Source: CBFGWV01 sp965652545 (lineage in GTDB: Bacteria > Pseudomonadota > Gammaproteobacteria > Competibacterales > Competibacteraceae). From it: DNA of 22,823 nt. Below, one piece after another: positions 17,334 through 22,823 of this stretch. The stretch spans positions 1 to 22,823 of the forward strand of contig CBFGWV010000044.1 in assembly GCA_965652545.1 (NCBI GenBank), given 5' to 3'. Below the pieces are notes generated by a model. It did not search any database, was not told the DNA's origin, and saw nothing but the letters and a program-made list of their open reading frames with translations. The position numbers and the translations under genes were made by a program. How positions within the stretch are numbered: position 1 is the first letter of the stretch; the number at the start of each line of letters is the position of its first letter.

Positions 17334-18616
17334 CCGCCCTTCATGACATCATCGAAACTCACCGGCTTGTCGGTCACTTGCGCCTTCTCGACGACCCAGT
17401 CGACCACCTGATCCTCCAGCGCAGCGGCGGAGACGCTCTCCATCGCCTGCGGATTCTGCCGGTACCAGCGAATCACTTCACTGGGATCTTCGTAGTTGGC
17501 GGCCATGCTATCGAGCTGCGCCTGGATCCTGGCCGGCTCGGGCTTCAGTGACTCTTGGACCACCAGACGCGAGACGATCAACCCCAATGCCACCCGACGC
17601 TTGGCCTGTTCGGCGAACAACTGGGCCTTCAGCTCCGGCGTCGCCTTATCCTCGGGCAGACGCATCTGCTTGGCCAATTGCTCGATCTCATCATCGACCA
17701 TGCTCTGCGGCAGACTGACCTCGTTGGCGCCGAGCAACTGGTCCATCACCTGCTCTTTCATACGGGCTTTGATGGTCTGGCCGAGCTCCCGTTCCATGTT
17801 CTCACGCAACGCGGTGCGCAGGGAGTCAATAGCGCCATCGGAAATACCGAACTGCTGGACGAAGGCTTCGTCGACCTCAGGCAGACGCGGAACCTCGACC
17901 TTGTGGACGGACAACGCAAACTGCGCGGTCTTTCCGGCCAGATTCTCGGCCGGGTAATCCTCGGGGAAGCTGACGTCGATGGTCTTTGTCTGGCCGGCGG
18001 TCATACCGACCAGGCCGGCTTCGAAATCCGCCACCATGCGACCGGAACCGAGGATGACCGTGGCGTTTTCACCCTTGCCACCGTCGAAGGCTTCGCCATC
18101 GAGCGTGCCGACGAAATCCAGAGTGACGCGGTCGCCATCGGTGGCGCCGCGATCGGCGACCTCCCAGTCGGTGCGCTGCTTGCGCAGGTTCTCGACCATG
18201 GCATCGATGTCGGACTCGGCCACCTCGGCGACGGGGCGCTCCAGGACGATAGCGTCGATCCCCTTGACTTCAAACTCGGGGAATACTTCGAACACCGCGG
18301 CGTACTCGAGGTCACTGCCGGCTTCCAGCGATTTGGGCTCGATCTTGGGGCCACCGGCCGGACGAAGGTTCTCCTGGCTAACTGCCTCGCGGAAGCTCTG
18401 CTCGAGCACCTCGCCAAGCACCTCCTGGCGCACCTGGGGACCATACATGCGCTGGACGACCTTCAGCGGCACCTTGCCGGGGCGGAAACCGTCAAGCTTC
18501 ACGCGACGCGCCAGCTGGCTGAGGCGGCTGCGCACCTCGTCGTCCACCCTGGAGGCGGGTACCTGGATGTTGACCCGTCGCTCCAGGCCCTCGAGCTTCT
18601 CAACCGAAACCTGCAT
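17324..18616 (-). CDS. tig: Trigger factor, ribosome-associated chaperone and peptidyl-prolyl isomerase
   Basis: Trigger factor binds near the ribosomal exit tunnel and shelters nascent chains. The product has 430 residues (432 in E. coli). The N-terminal ribosome-binding domain carries the signature GFRPGKVP at 43-50. An FKBP-type isomerase domain lies at about 155-240 (DRVTLDFVGTLDGEAFDGGKG, then GRMVADFEAGLVGM), and the helical C-terminal domain forms the substrate cradle. The ATG at 18616 has GAGG about 10 bases upstream. It opens the tig-clpP-clpX-lon block. No clear promoter is seen in the 183 bases before it, so transcripts may come through from tRNA-Leu. Confidence 0.98.
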   Translation of the reverse strand: MQVSVEKLEGLERRVNIQVPASRVDDEVRSRLSQLARRVKLDGFRPGKVPLKVVQRMYGPQVRQEVLGEVLEQSFREAVSQENLRPAGGPKIEPKSLEAGSDLEYAAVFEVFPEFEVKGIDAIVLERPVAEVAESDIDAMVENLRKQRTDWEVADRGATDGDRVTLDFVGTLDGEAFDGGKGENATVILGSGRMVADFEAGLVGMTAGQTKTIDVSFPEDYPAENLAGKTAQFALSVHKVEVPRLPEVDEAFVQQFGISDGAIDSLRTALRENMERELGQTIKARMKEQVMDQLLGANEVSLPQSMVDDEIEQLAKQMRLPEDKATPELKAQLFAEQAKRRVALGLIVSRLVVQESLKPEPARIQAQLDSMAANYEDPSEVIRWYRQNPQAMESVSAAALEDQVVDWVVEKAQVTDKPVSFDDVMKGGRR

Positions 18617-18799
18617 GTCGTCTCTACCTCAGTTCCGTCAAATAACCGGCGCCGGCAGGCGCATCATCAACCCGCAAACGCCCTCGAATCATGCGAGCGC
18701 TCGCGCACCCGCCGGAAATCCCGTATGCCGGACAAATACACGCCGGGCACCCTTGCGAAGGCCGTAGGCCAACCCTCAGGCGCTCGACGTGCAATCTGC

Positions 18800-18884
18800 T
18801 GGTGCGAAAGGAGAGACTCGAACTCTCACGGGTTACCCCACTGGAACCTAAATCCAGCGCGTCTACCAGTTCCGCCACTTTCGC
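18800..18884 (-). tRNA. tRNA-Leu (anticodon UAG)
   Basis: An 85-base class II tRNA with a long variable arm and encoded CCA. The acceptor stem GCGAAAG pairs with CTTTCGC. The anticodon loop TTTAGGT gives TAG, reading CUA and related Leu codons. No terminator is evident in the 183 bases between it and tig. Confidence 0.98.
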
Positions 18885-18922
18885 ATGAACACGGCGTACC
18901 ACCCTGCGGCACATCGGACCGC

Positions 18923-18928
18923 ATTATA
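18923..18928 (-). promoter_or_regulatory. Perfect -10 box before tRNA-Leu
   Basis: TATAAT on the minus strand stands about 39 bases before tRNA-Leu in a 123-base gap behind tRNA-Lys. The discriminator that follows is GC-rich (GCGGTCC). No good -35 lies at 16-18 bases; that place is taken by GC-rich sequence including the palindrome CCGCATGCGG (18941-18950). Expression of tRNA-Leu, and perhaps tig, separately from the upstream tRNAs is plausible. Confidence 0.45.
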
Positions 18929-19007
18929 CCCGCCGTCGACCCGCATGCGGCCGAACGCGGGCGCACGCGCAAGAGAAGAGCGAACAGCAGCGGGAGGGTG
19001 TTAAAGA

Positions 19008-19083
<76 letters not shown>

Positions 19084-19127
19084 AGCGAAGGGGCGGTATG
19101 GAAGCACAGGGCTCCCCACAAATCAAG

Positions 19128-19203
19128 TGGGGTGGACGATGGGACTCGAACCCACGACAACCGGGATCACAACCCGGGGCTCTACCAACTGAGCTACGCC
19201 CAC
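19128..19203 (-). tRNA. tRNA-His (anticodon GUG)
   Basis: The acceptor stem GTGGGCG pairs with CGTCCAC (one G-U pair), with encoded CCA and anticodon loop TTGTGAT giving GTG. The extra G at -1 required by histidyl-tRNA synthetase is encoded at 19204 and can pair with C73, so the functional tRNA is 77 bases. Confidence 0.98.
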
Positions 19204-19236
19204 CATTGAACTCTTTACATACTAGCGCCAAAAACA

Positions 19237-19313
19237 TGGCGCGCCCGGCAGGACTCGAACCTGCTACCCTCGGCTTAGAAGGCCGATGCTCTATCCAGAT
19301 GAGCTACGGGCGC
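19237..19313 (-). tRNA. tRNA-Arg (anticodon UCU)
   Basis: A 77-base gene with encoded CCA. The acceptor stem GCGCCCG pairs with CGGGCGC and the anticodon loop CTTCTAA gives TCT, reading the AGA and AGG codons that are rare in this GC-rich genome. It lies 28 bases after tRNA-Pro and 32-33 before tRNA-His. Confidence 0.98.
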
Positions 19314-19341
19314 TTCGATTCGACCGCCGCCGTGCCGGATC

Positions 19342-19418
<77 letters not shown>

Positions 19419-19438
19419 CGACTTTCTTAGCGCTCGCC

Positions 19439-19454
19439 GCAGGTTGCAACCTGC
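19439..19454. other. 16-bp perfect palindrome in the tRNA cluster leader
   Basis: GCAGGTTGCAACCTGC reads identically on both strands. It lies between the predicted start site (near 19468) and tRNA-Pro, so it may be an operator-like site or form a leader RNA hairpin used in processing. Which is not decidable from sequence. Confidence 0.5.
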
Positions 19455-19474
19455 CATCGTTCGCAAGGGCGCAC

Positions 19475-19503
19475 ATGATACGGTGCACCCCTGGCGCCGT
19501 CAA
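19475..19503 (-). promoter_or_regulatory. Strong stable-RNA promoter of the tRNA cluster
   Basis: On the minus strand TTGACG (19498-19503, five of six) and TATCAT (19475-19480, five of six) have the ideal 17-base spacer and are followed by a GC-rich discriminator, GTGCGCCC. It sits between the cysS stop and tRNA-Pro and should drive Pro, Arg, His and Lys tRNAs and perhaps those beyond. The discriminator suggests stringent control. Confidence 0.8.
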
Positions 19504-19532
19504 CGCAGCAATTCCACACGGCGGAGAAGTCC

Positions 19533-20912
19533 TTAACCGCGACGCCATGTCGTGCCTTCCGCACCGTCCTCGAGCACGATTCCCAGGGCAGTCAGCTCCG
19601 CACGCAGACGGTCCGCCTCGGCGAAATCACGGGCCGCGCGGGCCGCGCGGCGGCGGGCGATCAGTGCCTCGACGGCGGCATCGTCCGGCCCATCGGCCGC
19701 CTGCCCGCGCAGGTAGGCCTCAGGGTCGGCTTGCAGCAGCCCCAGCACACCACCGAGACCCCGCAGGCTGTCGGCCAATGCCGATGCATCGTCGGCACCG
19801 TCGTCGCGGGCTCGATTGAGTGCCGTGGCCAACTCATGCAACACCGCCATGGCTTCGGGCGTGTTGAAGTCATCGTCCATTGCAGCGCTGAACCGGGCTG
19901 TCCACTGCGGATCGATCCGCCCATCGCCATGCGGGGCGCCCCGTAAGGCAAGGTAAAAGCGATCCAGCGTGCTGCGTGCCTGGTCCAGCTGCGCATCGCT
20001 GTAGTTCAGCGGGCCGCGATAGTGGCTGCCCAGGATGAACAGGCGAATGACCTCCGGCCGGTAGCGCTCCAGCACCTCGCGCACGGTGAAGAAGTTGCCC
20101 AATGATTTGGACATCTTTTCTTCATCCACCTGTACGAAGCCGTTGTGCATCCAGACATTGGCCAGAGCATGCCCGCTGGCACCCTCGCTCTGGGCGATTT
20201 CGTTCTCGTGATGGGGAAACTTCAGGTCCATCCCCCCGCCGTGGATATCGAAGTGCTCGCCCAGGCAACGACCGGACATGGCCGAGCACTCAATGTGCCA
20301 GCCCGGACGCCCCGCGCCCCATGGGGATGGCCAACTCGGCTCGCCGGGCTTCGCCGCCTTCCACAGGACAAAGTCCAAGGGATCGTCCTTGGCCTCATCA
20401 ACATCGACCCGCGAACCGGCGCGCAAGTCGTCCGGATTCTTGTTGGAGAGCTTGCCGTACCCCTCGAAGCGGCTGACGTCGTAATACACGTCGCCGTTGG
20501 CGGCCTGATAGGCCAGGGATTTCGCCATCAGTCGGTCGATCAGCGCGACGATATCGTCCATGTGGCCGGTGGCCCGTGGTTCCATGTCCGGCGGCACGAT
20601 ACCCAGGGCCGCACTGTCTTCGTTCATGGCGTCGATGAAGCGCGTCGTCAATGCATCCATCGTCTCGCCGTTCTCGGCCGCGCGGCGGATGATCTTGTCG
20701 TCGATATCGGTAATGTTGCGCACGTAGGTGACCGCGTAACCCGACCAGCGCAGGTAGCGTGCCACCATATCGAATACGACCATCATCCGCGCATGGCCGA
20801 TATGGCAGTAGTCGTACACCGTGATCCCGCACACGTACATGCGCACTTTGCCGGGCTCGATGGGTGTGAACGGCTGCTTCTTGCGGGTGAGGCTATTGTG
20901 AATCTGGAGCAT
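19533..20912 (-). CDS. cysS: Cysteinyl-tRNA synthetase
   Basis: A class I synthetase that charges tRNA-Cys using ATP. The product has 459 residues (461 in E. coli). The zinc ligands that select cysteine are present at C28, C209, H234 and E238. The HIGH signature is at 37-40 (CHIGHARM) and KMSKS at 266-270. A C-terminal DALR-type helical domain and anticodon-binding tail follow (AMDDDFNTPEAMAVLHELA). The ATG at 20912 gives the family N-terminus MLQIHNSLTRKK, with CAGGG 8 bases upstream. It is divergent from ppiA, and its leader carries a strong inverted repeat. Confidence 0.98.
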   Translation of the reverse strand: MLQIHNSLTRKKQPFTPIEPGKVRMYVCGITVYDYCHIGHARMMVVFDMVARYLRWSGYAVTYVRNITDIDDKIIRRAAENGETMDALTTRFIDAMNEDSAALGIVPPDMEPRATGHMDDIVALIDRLMAKSLAYQAANGDVYYDVSRFEGYGKLSNKNPDDLRAGSRVDVDEAKDDPLDFVLWKAAKPGEPSWPSPWGAGRPGWHIECSAMSGRCLGEHFDIHGGGMDLKFPHHENEIAQSEGASGHALANVWMHNGFVQVDEEKMSKSLGNFFTVREVLERYRPEVIRLFILGSHYRGPLNYSDAQLDQARSTLDRFYLALRGAPHGDGRIDPQWTARFSAAMDDDFNTPEAMAVLHELATALNRARDDGADDASALADSLRGLGGVLGLLQADPEAYLRGQAADGPDDAAVEALIARRRAARAARDFAEADRLRAELTALGIVLEDGAEGTTWRRG

Positions 20913-20946
20913 GAGTAGGCCCTGAGAATTGGATGAACGCGTGCAA

Positions 20947-20976
20947 CGATGTATGCCGCCGTTGCGGTATACATCG
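20947..20976 (-). promoter_or_regulatory. Inverted repeat (leader hairpin or operator) before cysS
   Basis: Arms 20947-20959 and 20964-20976 are complementary at 12 of 13 positions around a 4-base loop; the mismatch becomes a G-U pair in one RNA strand. It lies 35-64 bases before the cysS ATG. Read as RNA it is a very stable hairpin; read as DNA it resembles a dimer-binding operator containing ATGTAT and ATACAT half-sites. Confidence 0.6.
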
Positions 20977-21000
20977 CGTCGTCCAACCGCTGGGGCCGGG

Positions 21001-21006
21001 ATGATA
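21001..21006 (-). promoter_or_regulatory. Candidate -10 box of the cysS promoter
   Basis: TATCAT on the minus strand, followed by CCCGGCCC, would start transcription near 20994 and give a leader of about 80 bases that includes the inverted repeat. The sequence at the -35 position (CTATGA) is poor, so the call is weak. Confidence 0.3.
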
Positions 21007-21089
21007 TTGACGTGGCGCTGATCTCATAGCGCGCTAGGTTAGCCGAAGACGAGCAGCGCGAAAACTGGCCGTGGGCGGCGAGTGGCCGT

Positions 21090-21095
21090 TATCAT
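21090..21095 (+). promoter_or_regulatory. Candidate -10 box of the ppiA promoter
   Basis: TATCAT on the plus strand followed by CCCCGCC, 31 bases before the chosen ppiA start. No TTGACA-like -35 is present at the right distance. It mirrors the cysS candidate on the other side of the divergent gap. Confidence 0.25.
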
Positions 21096-21126
21096 CCCCG
21101 CCTCCCCGGTTTTCTGGATGCCATTG

Positions 21127-21684
21127 ATGAAACGATTGCTGCCGCTCGTACTCGCCATGACCTGGGCCTTCGGTGCATTTGCAGGGCCGCAGGTCCGTCT
21201 GGACACCTCCGCCGGGCCTGTGACCATCGAGCTCGACGACCAGAAGGCACCGCTGAGCACCGAGAACTTTCTCAGTTACGTGGACAGCGGCTATTACGAC
21301 GGCACCGCGTTCCATCGGGTCATCGACGGGTTCATGGTCCAGGGCGGTGGCTTTACGGCCGACCTGCAACGCAAACCGACGGAACCGCCTATCGCCAATG
21401 AGGCTGATAACGGCCTGACGAACGACCGCGGCACTCTGGCGATGGCGCGCACGTCCGACCCGAACTCCGCCACCAGCCAGTTTTTCATCAACCTGGTGGA
21501 CAATGCGTTTCTCAACCATCCCGGGCAGGACGGGCATGGCTATGCCGTCTTCGGCCGCGTCATCGAAGGCATGGACGTGGTCGATGCCATCGCCAAATCC
21601 GCAACCGGCCCCGCCGGGCCGTTCCGCTCGGATGTCCCCAACCCGATAGTGGTCATCGAATCGGCGACCCGACTCAATCCCTGA
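21127..21684 (+). CDS. ppiA: Periplasmic cyclophilin-type peptidyl-prolyl isomerase
   Basis: It speeds cis-trans isomerisation of prolyl bonds in exported proteins. The product has 185 residues (190 in E. coli PpiA). A Sec signal peptide covers residues 1-19 (basic MKR, hydrophobic LLPLVLAMTWAF, cleavage after AFA). The cyclophilin core begins with VRLDTSAGPVTIELDD and includes the active-site block FHRVIDGFMVQGGGF, then MARTSDPNSATSQFFINL and GYAVFGRVIEGMDVVD. I chose ATG 21127 because it gives a clean signal peptide; ATG 21118 would only add MPL. It is followed 19 bases later by the cytoplasmic paralogue ppiB, and the two are clearly homologous throughout. Confidence 0.92.
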   Translation: MKRLLPLVLAMTWAFGAFAGPQVRLDTSAGPVTIELDDQKAPLSTENFLSYVDSGYYDGTAFHRVIDGFMVQGGGFTADLQRKPTEPPIANEADNGLTNDRGTLAMARTSDPNSATSQFFINLVDNAFLNHPGQDGHGYAVFGRVIEGMDVVDAIAKSATGPAGPFRSDVPNPIVVIESATRLNP

Positions 21685-21703
21685 CACCACAGGACACATC
21701 AGC

Positions 21704-22198
21704 ATGATCCGACTGACGACCAGCAAAGGCATCATCGAGCTTGCGCTCAACCACGACAAAGCACCGGAAACGGCCAAGAACTTCGAGCAGTATGTCCGCG
21801 ATGGCTTCTATGACGGCACGCTGTTCCACCGCGTGATCCCCGGGTTCATGGTGCAAGGCGGCGGTATGGAGCCGGGCATGCGCAACAAACCGACCCGCTC
21901 GGCGATCAAGAATGAAGCCACCAATGGCCTGAAGAACACCCGCGGCAGCGTGGCCATGGCACGCACCAACGACCCGCACTCGGCGACGGCCCAGTTCTTC
22001 ATCAATGTCGTGGACAACGGATTTCTCAACCACACCTCGCCGTCGGGCCAGGGATGGGGCTATTGCGTGTTCGCCGAGGTGACCTCGGGCATGGACGTGG
22101 TCGACGCCATTTTGACCGTGCCGACTACCAGCAAGGGCATGCATCAGAATGTGCCGACCGACGATGTGCTGATCGAAAAAGCCGAAGTCATCGAGTAA
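21704..22198 (+). CDS. ppiB: Cytoplasmic cyclophilin-type peptidyl-prolyl isomerase B
   Basis: Cytoplasmic prolyl isomerase, 164 residues, the same as E. coli PpiB, with no signal peptide. The active-site block is FHRVIPGFMVQGGGMEPGM, followed by MARTNDPHSATAQFFINVVDN, the conserved GWGYCVFAEVTSGMDVVD and the terminal VLIEKAEVIE. AGGA lies about 11 bases before the ATG. Its TAA overlaps the lpxH ATG as TAATG, so the two are translationally coupled. The ppiB-lpxH pair divergent from cysS is a conserved gammaproteobacterial arrangement. Confidence 0.97.
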   Translation: MIRLTTSKGIIELALNHDKAPETAKNFEQYVRDGFYDGTLFHRVIPGFMVQGGGMEPGMRNKPTRSAIKNEATNGLKNTRGSVAMARTNDPHSATAQFFINVVDNGFLNHTSPSGQGWGYCVFAEVTSGMDVVDAILTVPTTSKGMHQNVPTDDVLIEKAEVIE

Positions 22199-22823
22199 TG
22201 ACGACGCTTTTCATTTCCGATCTGCATCTGGATGCCACCCGCCCCCAGGTGACCGAGGGCTTTCTTCGCTTCCTCGCCGACAGGGCGGCCGATGCCGATG
22301 CCTTGTACATCCTGGGCGATCTGTTCGAGGCCTGGGTCGGAGATGACGACGATGCCGAACCGGGTCCCACCGTGGCCCGGGCACTGGCCACCCTGGACAT
22401 CCCGGTATTTTTCGTCCACGGCAATCGCGACTTCCTACTCGGCGCGGCGTTTGCCGACCGGGCCGGGGTGCGATTGCTGGACGAAGAGACCGTGATCGAC
22501 TTGCCGGGCGGTCCTACGCTGATCATGCACGGCGATCACCTGTGCACCGATGATGTGGACTACCAGGCCTTTCGCCAGAAGGCGCGCAACCCGGCATGGC
22601 AGGCACAGATCCTGGCACTACCGCTGCCCCAGCGGCGCGTCATGGCGGCACAGCTGCGCGAGATGAGCCGGGAGGCCACCGGGCAGAAGGCCGAGGACAT
22701 CACCGACGTCAACCCTGCCGCTGTCCTGGAGGCGTTCCAACGCCATGGGGTGAAGCGGATGATCCACGGTCACACTCACCGGCCCGCCATCCACGAGGTT
22801 CCGCTACCCGGCGGGGACAGCGC
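22198..22823 (+). CDS. lpxH: UDP-2,3-diacylglucosamine diphosphatase LpxH (partial, cut by window end)
   Basis: LpxH cleaves UDP-2,3-diacylglucosamine to lipid X and UMP on the cytoplasmic side of the inner membrane, the fourth step of lipid A synthesis. The window holds 208 residues of an expected 240 or so; the C-terminus is missing because the sequence ends. The calcineurin-like metal ligands are all visible: D8 and H10 (ISDLHLD), D41 (ILGDLFEAWVGDD), N76 (HGNRDFL), H111 (MHGDHLCTDD), H190 and H192 (IHGHTHRP). Its ATG shares a base with the ppiB stop. Together with FabI and MltD it confirms a Gram-negative envelope. Confidence 0.96.
   Translation, partial: MTTLFISDLHLDATRPQVTEGFLRFLADRAADADALYILGDLFEAWVGDDDDAEPGPTVARALATLDIPVFFVHGNRDFLLGAAFADRAGVRLLDEETVIDLPGGPTLIMHGDHLCTDDVDYQAFRQKARNPAWQAQILALPLPQRRVMAAQLREMSREATGQKAEDITDVNPAAVLEAFQRHGVKRMIHGHTHRPAIHEVPLPGGDS

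Noticed and set aside
20913..21000. T-box riboswitch controlling cysS
   Set aside because: T-boxes belong mainly to Gram-positive bacteria. I find no T-box bulge consensus or specifier loop, only one hairpin.

Overview
The window looks like a chromosomal housekeeping region of a GC-rich gammaproteobacterium. The evidence is the classic tig-clpP-clpX-lon-hupB-ppiD order, cysS placed divergently from ppiB-lpxH, a Gram-negative lipoprotein (MltD) and a lipid A enzyme (LpxH). From memory, the order dnaQ/rnhA/methyltransferase/mltD/Yej transporter/fabI/ppiD/hupB/lon/clpX/clpP/tig matches the Pseudomonas layout closely. The sequence alone does not fix the genus. GC-rich codon use and an acidic PpiD would fit a marine or mildly halophilic lineage, but that is only a guess.

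Left part (1-9010). A REPIN-like pair of inverted REP elements lies at the edge. It is followed by a leftward, tightly overlapping trio: a YafS-like methyltransferase, rnhA (TTG start) and dnaQ. The rightward lipoprotein transglycosylase gene mltD overlaps the tail of yejF. The leftward yejABEF operon encodes a peptide or microcin C type ABC importer.

Middle (9011-18616). The rightward enoyl-ACP reductase gene fabI converges on ppiD across a strong hairpin. Then come tRNA-Asp, with its own promoter and an excellent terminator, and tRNA-Val just behind hupB. The protein quality-control block hupB, lon, clpX, clpP, tig is read leftward. hupB has a near-consensus sigma-70 promoter. lon has a sigma-32-like promoter, and its -10 element sits inside a hairpin that could terminate clpX transcription.

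Right part (18800-22823). A leftward tRNA cluster, Pro(UGG)-Arg(UCU)-His(GUG)-Lys(CUU)-Leu(UAG), is driven by a strong stable-RNA promoter, with a further perfect -10 box before tRNA-Leu. cysS is leftward, with a strong inverted repeat in its leader. Divergent from it is a rightward set: periplasmic cyclophilin ppiA, cytoplasmic cyclophilin ppiB and lpxH, the last cut by the window end.

Functionally the region groups protein folding and turnover (Tig, ClpXP, Lon, PpiD, PpiA, PpiB), translation supply (seven tRNAs, CysS), envelope work (MltD, LpxH, FabI), DNA maintenance (DnaQ, RnhA, HU) and peptide uptake (Yej). I see no mobile gene, CRISPR array, defence system or gene cluster of unknown function. 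The items most worth a second look are small DNA and RNA structures: the REPIN, the nested terminator/promoter before lon, the cysS leader hairpin and the tRNA promoters. No stretch longer than 300 bases lacks a gene.
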